A stretch of DNA of 64,000 nt from Annulohypoxylon bovei var. microspora (taxonomy: Eukaryota > Ascomycota > Sordariomycetes > Xylariales > Hypoxylaceae), in NCBI GenBank assembly GCA_022836615.1, contig MU405350.1:1-64000 (forward strand), given 5' to 3'. Positions 25,355-36,906 of this stretch are shown one piece after another. The stretch's first letter is position 1, and each line of letters opens with the position of its first letter. The notes under the pieces were generated by a model. That model was given only the letters and a program-made list of their open reading frames with translations, had not been told where the DNA came from and searched no databases. The position numbers and the translations under genes were made by a program.

Positions 25355-27889
25355 ATGACTACCGTGGCCGAAAATTCAGCAAATACTCTTGGCTCTGGCG
25401 CTGCGCCAGGAGTACCAAACGACGGCACTGGTGCGACTTCTTTCCGAACCCCGCGATAATGCGGTGCTTGTATGGGATATACAGTTAACAGTGTAATTCA
25501 CAGGCGTCATCCAGTTGGATCCTTGGTTATCGCCTTTCAAAGGGCCTCTGAAGAGAAGATACGCAAAAGCTCAAGAATGGATTAAGAAGATTGATGATCT
25601 TGAGGGTGGGCTTGAGAAGTTCTCTAGGGTTTGTTTTGACTATCATACTATCTTAACTACTCTCATGTCGAAACAAATGCAGACAGCTTACTTAAATTTA
25701 GGGTACTGAGGACTTTGGCTTGAATGTCGACAAGGACAACAATATTTTATATCGAGAATGGGCTCCAAATGCCACCGAAGCTTTTCTAATCGGAGACTTC
25801 AGTGAGCGCCAGTCGTCCCAGCTAGCATCATGAACTGCCACACTGACCACATACTGTTAGACGAATGGAATCGGGGCTCTCACCGTATGACAAAGAATAC
25901 ATTTGGAATATGGAGTATTGATATCCCCGCGAAGGGCGGACAACCGGCCATTCCACACAAGTCTAAGATAAAGGTATATATCCTTATTTGAGCTAACGAG
26001 CCTCGCGGTTGCTAAAGCCAAGCAATAGATTTCCATGACAACACCCTCCGGCGAAAGAATTGACCGCCTACCGGCTTGGATTAAATACGTTACCCAAGAC
26101 CTCTCTGTCTCACCTGCCTATGATGCCCGCTTCTGGAACCCACCCCAGTCTGAGAAGTATACGTTCAAGAACTCCAGGCCTAAGAAGCCATTAAGTGTCC
26201 GTGTCTATGAAGCTCATGTGGGTATCTCCTCGCCCGAGTTGCGAGTCACAACATTCAAGGAATTCACCAAAAGCATGCTGCCAAGAATAAAGAGCCTTGG
26301 ATACAATGTCATCCAGCTCATGGCTATTATGGAGCATGCGTATTATGCTAGTTTCGGCTACCAAGTCAACAACTTCTTTGCCGCAAGTAGCCGATACGGC
26401 ACACCCGAGGACCTCAAAGAGTTAATCGATACCGCTCATGGCTTAGGCCTAGTCGTTCTTCTTGACGTTGTCCACAGCCACGCCTCCAAAAACGTCCTTG
26501 ACGGCCTAAACGAATTTGATGGCTCAGATCACCTTTACTTCCACGGGGGCGCAAAAGGTAAACACGAACTATGGGATTCCAGGCTTTTTAACTATGGAAG
26601 TCATGAGGTTATGCGCTTCTTGCTTAGCAATCTGAGATTCTGGATGGACGAGTACCAATTCGATGGTTTCCGTTTCGACGGAGTAACTAGCATGCTCTAC
26701 GTCCATCACGGAATTGGAACGTAAGTTTATATAACATGCTTCCCACGACTTCTTTTCACTCACTATCAACTTTTAGGGGTTTCTCTGGTGGATATCATGA
26801 ATATTTTGGCTCTGAAGTCGATGAGGAGGCTGTGGTCTATTTGATGATTGCTAATGAGATGCTTCACGATCTCTACCCTGAATCCATCACCATAGCCGAA
26901 GATGTATCAGGCATGCCGGCGCTCTGCTTACCGCTGTCGCTCGGTGGCGTTGGGTTCGACTACCGATTAGCAATGGCTATCCCAGATATGTGGATCAAGA
27001 TCCTCAAGGAAAAGAAGGACGAAGACTGGGACATATCCGGTATCTGCTGGACTCTCACCAACAGGCGACATGGTGAGAAGACGATTGCCTATTGCGAGAG
27101 CCATGACCAAGCGTAAGTACAGTATCGCTACCGAGTAAAAGCTTAGAAAACTGACGCACCTGGCTTCAGCCTTGTGGGTGACAAGACCCTTCTCATGCAT
27201 CTCTGCGACGCAGAAATGTACACTAACATGTCGACATTGTCGACCCTAACTCCCGTCATCTCTCGGGGTATGGCGCTACACAAGATGATCCGGCTGCTAA
27301 CGCACGGCCTCGGTGGAGAGGGTTACCTCAATTTCGAAGGAAACGAATTTGGCCACCCAGAATGGCTCGACTTTCCACGTGAGGGCAACCAGAATTCGTT
27401 CTGGTACGCGCGCCGCCAGCTTAACCTGACCGAGGATCCCCTCCTACGCTACAAGGACCTCAACGAGTTCGACCGCCGGATGAACCTAACGGAAGAGCAC
27501 TATGGCTGGCTGCACGCGTCGCAGGCGTACATCAGCCTCAAGAACGAGAGCGACAAGGTAATCGTGTTTGAGCGAGCTGGTTGCGTGTTCATCTTCAACT
27601 TCCACCCCACACAGAGCTTCGCCGACTACAGGATTGGGGTAGACGGTGCGGGCACGTACAAGATCGTACTTGATAGCGACACCAAGGAGGTCGGTGGTTT
27701 TGACCGCAACGATCACAATGCACGGTTCTCTACCACTGCGATGGAGTGGAATGGCAGGAAGAACTGGACTCACGTGTATATTCCTAGCCGCACGGCATTA
27801 GTAAGTTCCCTGTCTTGGTACATGATATATGTGTTGCGATACCATTGAAGCTAATACGATAACAGGTCCTCGCACTTGAGAGTTCTTGA
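25355..27889 (+). CDS. GBE1: 1,4-alpha-glucan (glycogen) branching enzyme
   Basis: Forms alpha-1,6 branches in glycogen (GH13); cytosolic. Eight exons: 25355-25430, 25504-25628, 25702-25801, 25861-25973, 26029-26720, 26777-27112, 27170-27800, 27866-27889; total 698 residues, typical length. All junctions are GT-AG and keep frame. An N-terminal CBM48-like part (ILYREWAPNATEAFLIGDFN) precedes the (beta/alpha)8 domain: VYEAHVGISSPE, DVVHSHASKNVLDGLNEFDG, FDGFRFDGVTSM with the nucleophile Asp, the acid/base region around ITIAEDVSGMP, and FEGNEFGHPEWLDFPREGN. The C-terminal beta-domain ends in TALVLALESS, with only seven residues on the last exon. Convergent with ORC5. Confidence 0.95.
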
Positions 27890-28245
27890 ACTAAAAGGAA
27901 TCGGGCAATGGGGGGACTGGTATGTGCTAGTATGATGAAAGGGGACATCTTATCCCTACTCATCATACTTGATGGGATAATCTGTAAAGGAATGTTCTGA
28001 GCGTGGCATACTTAGCGAGGTAAAATGGGGCATGGATTTGTCAACGGCAAAATGTTGGGGGTGGCTTCTCTTACTTTCACGAGTTATGGTATCATATCCC
28101 ATAGACAAAATAGACAAAAATATTATTCTCTTTGAAGAGATAGATAACCACTGGGTATTGTATTACATATGTATATGCGTGAGATGCCAAGATGTTCGAC
28201 GGTACGCATCCTTCGCCTCCCTATTTCCTATAGCTCCCCTCTATT
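27890..28245. other. Convergent 3' region GBE1/ORC5
   Basis: About 360 bases shared by the two 3' UTRs. It is A/T-leaning and has no open frame of note. Confidence 0.5.
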
Positions 28246-29818
28246 CTACTCAACAAGCCACTCCTCGACTTCAACGCCCATACTTCGTCCCACACCCCGA
28301 ATAACTTCCCAGCCAACTCCCACCCTCCACTTGCCTCCGCGATCCATTGTATCGCCCGCGCCTCCCGCGCCCCCGACCCGGACCAGCAGCCTCAAGCTCG
28401 CCAGGGTCGTGATGGCCATGCCCACGTCGCCGTCGACGACGACCTGGTCCTCGTGCTCGGAGTCGCGCACCCACTCGCGCCGCGTGGCCGCGTAGATGGC
28501 CACCATGCGCTCCAGCACGAAGGCGCTGGGCCCCAGCAGCTTGCGCGCGATCTTCCGGTGCTTGGCCTTCTTGGTCACGCGCGTGTGCCCGCCGAGCCCG
28601 CCGCCGCCCCGCCGCCGCCGCCCCGAGTGCCACGTGCTGAAGATGGTCTGGTCGTGCCGCGGCGCGTTGTGCGAGGCCAGGTACGCGGCCACGAGCAGCA
28701 GCCGCGCCGTGGGCGGGAGCAGCGTCGCGAGGTCCTTGGTGCTTTTGCTCCACTCCTTCTCGTTGGTCTTCGTGCCGTTCGTGATTCCTTGCAACGGCTT
28801 TGAGATGTTGAGGGCGGAGGCGGAGGAAGAGCCGAGGGTTATGCCCGGCTCGAGAACGGCTTCGTCCTGGAAGTAGGCGCGCGCCGCGACGAGCAGCTTG
28901 GTGAACTCGCGCGCGCGGTACGTGCCGGCGGCAACCGGGGCCGTGAAGCGCGGCCATAGGGCGGCGCAGGACCGTGCGAGGCCGGGTAGCGTGCGGGACG
29001 CGGGCTTGGAGAGGGCGTCGTGGACTGCGGCTGCGAAGCGCGTCCATAGCTCTGTTGTCTCCTGGGATGTGGTGTTCGGGAGCGGCGAGGGCGTGTACGG
29101 TGGGCGCGAGAGGATTGTCGCGTACTCGGGTTTCGTGTACGGTGGGAAGTATAGCTGTGGAGCTGAGGACACGCGGAGGAGGGAGGGTGATGGGGCGGTG
29201 AGGATGAATATCGTTGTTAAGTTGGGGATCTGGCAGATTGTGTATGTTAGTACAGTCTACTCTAGCAGATACCTAGGTATAGAGGTGAGATGGTGGATAT
29301 AGAAGGGAAACACATACGAGCTCAGATAACCTAGCAAGCGCGGGTAACAGCGTGGGCGGCGCATCTCGTTGGCGGTCAATACCGTCGAAGACTAGTACAA
29401 ACCTCCAATTCGTATCATAACGTTGGTCGTACTTCAGCATCTTAGTGAGCTCGACCGTGAGCGCGGCGAGCGTCTCACAGCGTCCGACTGTTTCCCCTTC
29501 CCATTGTAGAGCATCTGCTACCGACCCGACAGTTCTTTCGAAGAGATGTCGCGCTGTCACACACTCGGCGGATTTAACGATGGCGTAATTGAGAAGAGCA
29601 TTGTCCGCGTCGGTAGAAGACGAGGATAAGGCTTCGAGCAGACGGGCGGTGACAGCACTTTTACCGGTGGCCTCGGTGCCGTGGACTATCAGATTGCGAC
29701 ACGGGGCTGCCCTAGGATAGAGCAGTGTCGCAAGAGCTCGAATCTGGGCGTCACGGCATGGGAAGCTCTCGATGAGAGTTGCAAGAAGGTCGTCTGGGAG
29801 CTCGAAGATGCTCGCCAT
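28246..29818 (-). CDS. ORC5: Origin recognition complex subunit 5
   Basis: ATPase-like subunit of the six-protein complex that marks replication origins in the nucleus. Exons 29818-29318 and 29229-28246 (88-nt intron) give 494 residues, usual for fungal Orc5. The AAA+ part shows Walker A GTEATGKS (47-54) and a Walker B-like FVLVFDGID (141-149). After the intron come IPNLTTIFILTAPSPS and YFPPY, then the ORC5 C-terminal helical region (LWTRFAAAVHDAL, LPPTARLLLVAAYLASHN). A basic loop with RRRRGGGGLGG lies before the winged-helix part. The second exon is strikingly GC-rich at third codon positions compared with exon 1 and neighbouring genes, which creates long false frames on both strands. Confidence 0.92.
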
Positions 29819-30717
29819 TGTTTCACTCGACTACACTGAGAGTGTTGCCGCCCTTATCTACTATCAATTCCAGAATTAGACATTCATGGTGATGTTTTGA
29901 AGACTGGATCCATGGAGCTTGTCAATGTCTTAAGTACCTATGTACCTAAGTATAATGTAACATCGAAAGAATTCTGGAACGGTGCTAAGGCTGGAAGTTC
30001 GGCACAGACTGATTATTAAGCATCTAAATGTTTTATCTCCCGAAGTGCCAGTTGACAGCAGGTACATGGACCCACAAAAACACCAAAGGATGCATCCAAT
30101 TAAATATCAAAGAAAAAAGATACATGCTCTCCCATACTAATCTTGCCCATGCCACATGTACCAGAATTTAACAGTATCAGGATTTCTACGCCGTGAAATA
30201 ACCCTTTTTTGTTAGTGCAAAATAGTGGTGATTACTAAGCCCTTTTTAACCAATTAAAGTGGTTTTTATTTTGGACCTTCATGTACCTGCTGTCAACTGG
30301 CACTTCGGGAGATAGCCGGATCCACGTGTGGAAGGAGCGCGACAGGTGGGCGAAGTAAGATCTGTGCCTCAGAGGTGAATGAATATGTGGGTCTCAAGTA
30401 CGTCAGGCATCTCTCGAATTTCCTATTGTAGGACTGCGACGGGAAACTGGAAGCTGTAATGTGGCTTAGGCCAGCAATGCATTGTAGCGCTGAAGGTCGT
30501 ACTTCACAATTCTCCGCCAACGTCGCGTTCCTTCTCTATTCTGGTTTCTATTCCGATAACGAACCTTATTTCTACTTAACAAGCATTAAATTTTAAGCGA
30601 TCCGATAATATCATTTATCATATTTTCATCTCGCTTACAATTAAAGGAGAGACCCTTTCTTGGCGATCCAACGATGATTCAAAGTTGACTAACCCTTGCG
30701 CGATTGACTCAATCGAA
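29819..30717. promoter_or_regulatory. Divergent promoter region ORC5/Zn2Cys6 factor 1, carrying a MITE
   Basis: 900 bases between two start codons. Within it sits the 277-bp inverted-repeat element at 30036-30312. The remainder is A/T-leaning, with TACCTATGTACCTAAGTA at about 29936-29953. Confidence 0.5.
30036..30312. mobile_element. MITE with perfect 33-bp terminal inverted repeats and TA target site
   Basis: The sequence starting TCTCCCGAAGTGCCAG at 30036-30068 is repeated as an exact reverse complement at 30280-30312 (33 of 33 bases). TA flanks the element at 30034-30035 and at 30313-30314, the target duplication typical of Tc1/mariner-type transposons. The 211-bp interior has no coding capacity, so it is non-autonomous and would need a transposase elsewhere. 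The repeat arms are identical and show no RIP, suggesting a recent insertion. Confidence 0.85.
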
Positions 30718-32547
30718 ATGGATGAAGTAGACGTCGATACACCAGATGTCGATATCGATATCGATGTCGATGCCGGCTCTAGCAACGAGTTGGATTGGGA
30801 TTTTGAGATCGACGACGCTTGCGACGATAGTTTAACTCATCTGAGACCTCCTCTCCAGTTTGACCCATCTAGTAGACATTCTAGCAGTCACTCAAGCAGA
30901 CATTCCAGCAGACACTCTAGCGAGACTCCAGACTCGCATAGGCCATATCACACAAAGCGGCCTCACAAGAAGTCGCGAGCGGGATGTCAGCAATGTAAAA
31001 AGAGGAAAGTGAAGGTAATATACCTACTATTGAATGACTGAATATGAATATAATCTCATAAAGACTAACCTCTGAGTCAAGTGCGATGAATCGAGGCCGA
31101 CGTGTAAGGCATGTAGGCTCAGAAAGGAGAACTGCGTATATCCGGCTACGGCGACATCTACCGCACTTGTTCCCGTCTCAAAATCTAATTCAGAGGCTTC
31201 ACCTTCATCCTCTCCCCTGTCACATCACGAGTCTAACACTGGCAATATGCTTGTTGTCACAGAACCTCTTTTCAGGCCGCGAGAGATGTCAGATGCTCTA
31301 GACATGAAAATGTTGTGGTTCTATACCACCACAGGTTTTCAGTTCTTCTCAATTCAGAGCGGCCGTTCTGCCGTGGTCGATCATGTGCTTCAGGTAGAGG
31401 TCGTTAAGCATGCTTTCAAGTCGCCGTTCCTCATGAATTGCTTGATGGCAGTATCGTCGCTACATCTCCAGAACTTGAACCAGCCCGTTCCATCTCAACG
31501 TGCGGCAATTTACTGTTCGAAGGCCTTTAATGGCTATCGAAATGCAATAGAAACAGCAAATCCTCCTGATTTCCCCGCCCTGATAGCAACTTCGCTTTTG
31601 ATGATTGCTTTGAGCAGCCAGATGTTCCGAGATCCAGATGGAAAGCCACTCTATATTATAGATTGGATGCAGGTCTGGCGAGGAATCGGGCTGATTGTCG
31701 AGATCGTCTCACCACGAATTCTCCAAGAAACTGGGATGGCAGTACTATTCTACAGACCCCCGATAGACCTCGAGAAGGCAACACAGTACATTCCAAATAA
31801 TCTACTGTTCATGGTTGCCTCCATCAGCCCCGGTGATGCGGATGATAAATACCAACAAACATATTATAATATGCTCAAATATCTCGGGTCGCTTTATCAG
31901 GAGATGAGAGATCATGGCTTCAACCCCATTCTCGACCTTCGCATCATCACTTTCTTCAGTACGTATCCCCTAATCTACCTATTCATAATGACACTAGGAA
32001 AGGAGCACAACAATGAAATTTAAAATTCATAAGAGAGCATCCACTAATTTTCAAATTGATAGCCTTCATACCAAAAGATTTCATTCCACTTGCAAAGGAA
32101 CACCGACCACGAGCTTTAGTTTTGCTAGCTCACCACTTGTGTTTCGCTAAACTAACCCCAGACGTCTGGTGGATGCGCGGCATCGCAGACCGAGAAATCA
32201 GACAGATCTGCGAAGAAGTCGGAGATGAATGGGCACATTTACTACGCGTGCCCCAACTGGCTTTAAGGACAAACGATAAGACCGAAATCGCCCAGTTGCT
32301 CATCAATAACCGCAATTGGACTCCAACAGAGATGGATCGATACGAGAGAGACCGAGATCCTAGACTAAAGACCGATCTCGGATTATTCGACAATGAAGGT
32401 TCAGAAATTAGTATTTATGACGGCCAATGGAAGCGAAAATCGTCGATTGTTTCCATGAGCCACAAAGTGACGGAGCTGGGCGATTTATTAGATCCATTCC
32501 CTCGCATCTCTAGTCCAGGTACCGAATCTATATCCAATTCAGCGTAA
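30718..32547 (+). CDS. Zn(II)2Cys6 transcription factor 1
   Basis: Fungal binuclear zinc-cluster regulator, nuclear. Exons 30718-31014, 31082-31958 and 32063-32547 (67- and 104-nt introns) encode 552 residues. The N-terminus is acidic (MDEVDVDTPDVDIDIDVD), followed by a Ser/His/Arg repeat (SSRHSS units) and a basic stretch. The cluster is GCQQCKKRKVK-CDESRPTCKACRLRKENC, spacing CX2CX6CX6CX2CX6C, with the first intron exactly between KVK and CDE. The C-terminal part is helical and resembles the fungal-specific domain of sterol-uptake-type (Upc2/Ecm22-like) regulators (SSLHLQNLN, DVWWMRGIADREI), but the target is unknown. Start chosen at the first ATG in frame. Convergent with the CE1 esterase. 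Confidence 0.85.
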
Positions 32548-32883
32548 AGGTAGTCTAGAATAAGACCACCTTCCCGGCATGGGGCTTAGACAATATGCAC
32601 AAGGCCACGCAATCCACCGCATACAGCCATGAAATTTTATTGCCAAAATACTTGCAATTCAAATCATAAGAGCAGAGTTAGGAGGGAAATTCAGGTTTTG
32701 AGAATATAGTGAGGTCGACGGCGTTTATCTTTTACTTATACCCCTTTCAATATTTAACGACGCAGCTTTATCTGTATGTACAAGCAAGGCAACATTCGAC
32801 TTGGTTTTTATATATGCTGACATCAATAGTCATAATGCCTACTTGAGATATTAGGCTATCTCTTTCTTTTCAATCTGCCACCA
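32548..32883. other. Convergent 3' region
   Basis: About 340 bases holding the 3' ends of the factor 1 and esterase genes. Nothing else is seen. Confidence 0.5.
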
Positions 32884-33816
32884 CTATAATCCAAACCATG
32901 CCTCACTTGCCGTCAGATTGGAAGGGACACTATGTCCCACGCCCTGTGCATATATGCCCTGGACCGAGTCGCCGTAGTTGCTAGTTGTGTACCCCTGCTT
33001 GGGGTTGTTCTCGACAGTGCTAGTGGGGTCCTGGCTCACGTTAAAAACGGCGGTCCACTGCTTGATCTCCTCCTGGTAGTTTTGCGGTGCCAGTGTGCTG
33101 TCAACGCTGCCGTGCCAGATCTGCATCTTAGGTCGAGGCCCTTCGTATCCAGTATACATATCAAGTACGACCTGCTTCCATTTATTAGGTGTGGCGCGCG
33201 ACTGACCACCACTGCAGCTGTTGTTCCACTGGTCGACGCCGCCAGAGCTGCTAACGAAACAACCCGCTGCCACGCCGCTGTACAGAGATACGGCTTTGAT
33301 GAGCTCCGGGTAGGTGGCTGCGAGCACATTGGACATCATGGCACCACTGCTGCCACCGGTAACATAAACCCGTTCGGGGTCGGCCTTGTACTCGGAGATC
33401 GCATATAGGATCATGTTGGCAATCGCCTGGGAGTCACCGCCCCCAAGATGCGTTAGAGATTGCTTCGACGAAACGTCCCAGCAGGTACCGCTGTTGGGCG
33501 AGGACGGCCATACGGTGATGTAACCCTTCTTGTCGGACCCCCCCTTCCACGGAATCGCACTGTTCTGGAAGTACGATTGTGCCGTCGACTGGCACGAATG
33601 GATGACGATTACGAGCGGCGGGTTCTCGACTACGTTGTCCGGCTTGTACACGTACCTATTACGATTATCAGTTTAGCTAAGGGGGAGAAAATAGAAATGG
33701 CGCTCTTACATCTGCGCCTTGGACGTGGCGTTGTTGTTATAGTTCGAAACCTGCGTGAGCGAAGCCCCCATGGCAGTGCCGGCCATGAGGCCCGTCAAGA
33801 TGATCGCAGACAACAT
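32884..33816 (-). CDS. Secreted acetylxylan/feruloyl esterase, CE1 family
   Basis: Extracellular serine esterase that removes acetyl or feruloyl groups from xylan. Exons 33816-33710 and 33655-32884 (54-nt intron) give 292 residues. A signal peptide covers about residues 1-18 (MLSAIILTGLMAGTAMGA). The mature part has the CE1/PHB-depolymerase layout: PLVIVIHSC (oxyanion region), YVTGGSSGAMMSN with nucleophile Ser138, WHGSVDSTLAP with Asp221, and GVGHSVP with His277. The length ends with the catalytic module; there is no cellulose-binding domain. Acetylxylan esterase (Axe-type) is more likely than feruloyl esterase from overall pattern, but specificity cannot be read from sequence. Confidence 0.9.
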
Positions 33817-35190
33817 TATTGTCTATCGATTTGAGACAACAATGACGAAGCAAGGGTGATTATCACTGTCTAGATATTGTTCAATATACTCTTTCCCGAG
33901 AAATACGTCGGGCTAGCAATATTATATAGGGGTCTAAAGAAACCGGCAAATCGCCCCATCGTGACGGAACAGCCCTTTCTCATCACCCTTCCCCGCATTC
34001 CGCAAAACTTTGCCCTCAGATCTACATTTTCTACCACTGCCAGGGTTGAGGCAGATATCTTGGTCAGAATAGTACGGGATAAAGTAGGGTAGCATCATGT
34101 CTAATGATGGAAGTGAAAGGGAGGGCGATGCTTCCGCAAGGGGAAATTAGTCGTATACATATAGTACGGAAATATTTAAAACGTGACGAGCATGGCTACC
34201 AGTGACGTAAATTGCCGTTTATACAAGCTTTGCGATCTGCCCCTTATTCGGCTAAAGTGATGCTACGATGTCACTCCACGTTATTAAACGGCCACATCCC
34301 CTTTTCTCCCGTCTGGTTGGTAATTGGGGCGCAAAGAAAATGCCCTCACTTCCCCGTGCCCACCCTTAAGAATCAGATAGCCTCATGTATGTCAATTACC
34401 TAGGTACCTAAGGTATGTACCGCATGCAACTAGAGCCAACCGGAGTTCAATTTAGGTACGCTTTTCCGGACTTAATTGGTGGAATTGGTTTCCCGGTATT
34501 TAAGATACTTCTCTGAGGCTATCTAGCACCTGGGGACACAGTGGAGTAGATATAGTACTGGATATACAACATACTTTGGACTCATATATGTTTACCTCTT
34601 TTTCCATCTACATAGTCAAACAGTAGAGTTTTCTAGGGCAAGATATAGCAAAAGATTGAGGGGGAAGTATTCTTAAGAAACGGACTACGGAATCAGACAA
34701 GTAGCCGTGCCTAAGTATCTTAAAGGCACATAAACTTGTGCCTGGTTGTCACGGCAGCAGACAGAATCACAGTTTAATCACAAAGAAAACCAAATCAGAA
34801 TGTGAGCAAAAATAGTGTGACACAATTACGGTCCTTACGGGACCAATGACTATGGTAGCCTGAGATTCATACAAAGAAGCATCCAATACGGAAGCACCTG
34901 CTGAGACGATGCTATCCGAAACGATGCCATGCCGGTGTCGTAAGTCAACGCGACGTGAACAGCCAACGCATCCCAAGGGCCTTATGACGGGATATAATTG
35001 TGGAGGTATGCACAACCAATTGTTGTTAGCGTACTGCATCTGGGTTTGAATAGGATTGTTGTATGTGTGCGAAAGCAAAGGTTCTCTAGACCATAATGCG
35101 ATTCATGATACGTTCTCGTGCAAGTATTAGAGAATAGGCGTAATACAGCGCAAGCAATCTCGAATCTCCAGGATGCATTAAGCTCAGCGA
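33817..35190. other. Intergenic, 1.4 kb
   Basis: Promoter of the esterase and 3' flank of the NYN/CCCH gene. It holds the motif TTACCTAGGTACCTAAGGTA (34396-34415). No gene is supported; short frames at 34212-34403 and 34767-35078 have no coding character. Confidence 0.5.
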
Positions 35191-36906
35191 TTACTCCGAT
35201 TGTCTAGGGTACTTAAACTTTGTCCCGGGCGGGTGATCTTCGAGTTCAAACTTGCAATGAGGATGGTTGCATACACCGTTGACAACGCTCGGGCACTGTA
35301 ACTAGATAGTCAGCACATAGAATATCGTAGGATTTCCAAGGTGAGGTTTCTACTATAAAAAAAAACTTACATGATGTCCATAGATGCAGTTCTCAACTTC
35401 ACAAGCTTGGCCGCTGGTGCAAGGGTTCAGGCGGGCAAAGAGCGCAATTACTTTTTTCTCCTCCTTTGTAGGATTGTAGTTGTGCTCAAAAGCACACTCG
35501 TCACCTTTGGCGCATGGTCCTCTCAAAAAGTGATTGTTGCACAACTTATCTTGAGCTTGTCGTCTCTTCAGACGGTCAAGGACAGCTGCGTCAATGGCGA
35601 TAGGGGGGTCGAGTCCTCGAGGTCCCGGGTTCCACCTGACTGCCGGCGCAACGGGTTTCGGGGCGGGTTTCGCGGCGGGTTTCTTTAGAGGAATTGGGAG
35701 AGAAACCTGAGGCGGTGGAGCAGCGCCCTTCGTCTGAGTAACTGCAGCATACGACGCACCATTGGCCGGCACTATTTGTGCGCTGCGGCTGCTCGGCGAT
35801 CTTACATTCAGTTTCTCATTGCGGAAAACGGTCTTGCAATTTATCACGCTGACTCCGGTAGTAATAATCGCCTGAACTGTCGGGGTTCCCTCAAGAATCG
35901 TGATCCGGCGTTTGGTCTTATCATCGTGGATGAGTCCATCTAGGAACGGGGCATAACCGGAGTTATGGGAAATGCCCATCACTACTTGCTTGCAACTATA
36001 ATTACGAAGATGGAATCTCGCACAATCTATTGGTATAGTCAGAGAAATGTGACAATAAAAACACTGAATGATATTATAGGAAGATCTCACCAATAATTTT
36101 CGCATCAGCTCGTTCTTTGCCGTGGCCGACATCGATAAAATCGAAGGCCGGTCTTACTTGGCTGAACCCGGAGATGAATTCGTAGAGAGTCATCTCGTGT
36201 GGGATACAACCGTCGCGCTTTATAGCTCTGCTCAGTCCCGGAACATTAGCAACGACCTTGACTATGACGGTGATTGCAGTGTCTCCTGCAAAGCTGAACT
36301 TCTCGATAATGGCCGAGTTAAGTTCATTAGCAGCCTTTCGACCACCCTCAATGCCCTGCTTGAGAAAATGTTCTTTAAACTTGTGTTGAAATAGGGTCAG
36401 CTAAATAGACAAGAAATCGAGTCTGGTATAGGTAAGACATACGATCAAACCGTCACCGTCGATAAGGACCATGACATATGGGTTTCGGTCCTAGAGACAT
36501 TTCTCAGTTGACTAAAATCTCAAGAAAAGCTGCGATCTGAGTAAGGACAATACCGGGACGTAACCCAATCTAACTTCCATATCCGCCAAACGCCGTTGAA
36601 GCTCCCAACATTTTTTCGTGGAGCCTTCCAGGTCTAGGTGAGTATCAGTAACTTGTTGGCGTAGGCGATTATTTTCTTTGCGAAAACGAGACTCGACACC
36701 CTCGGTGTACATCAGTAAATCCTAAAGATAGATGAAAGGATGATCAGCAACTCAGAACTCTTATATAGTCTCATAAATGAGGCCGTGAAAATGCATACTT
36801 TGATGAATTCATGGGTGCGCTCTTTGTCGGCTTCATATGCTTGATAGCGATGGAGAAAGGTATATAGACTCTGATCCCCATTCTGATTCTGGTCCGGGGA
36901 AGCCAT
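35191..36906 (-). CDS. NYN-like domain protein with C-terminal CCCH zinc fingers
   Basis: Six exons: 36906-36799, 36721-36575, 36490-36443 (48 nt), 36379-36091, 36026-35371, 35295-35191; 450 residues in frame. Residues about 38-84 form a short coiled coil (FRKENNRLRQQVTDTHLDL). NPYVMVLIDGDGLI (about 88-101) and the following beta/alpha region through MTLYEFISGFSQVRPAFDFIDVGHGKERADAKIIG and HNSGYAPFLD resemble the NYN/PIN-like fold, with Asp96 and Asp98 candidate metal ligands. A Pro/Ala-rich linker follows, then CCCH fingers: CX8CX5CX3H at 360-379, CX5CX4CX3H at about 400-415, and a further Cys/His group on the last exon. I infer RNA binding, possibly with RNase activity. A fungal family of unknown function; no gene symbol assigned. 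Confidence 0.8.

Noticed and set aside
28271..29047. 258-codon alternative frame in ORC5 exon 2 and plus-strand frames at 28453-28876
   Set aside because: High GC removes stop codons from all frames; the ORC5 frame has the family motifs, the others are Arg/Ala-rich noise.
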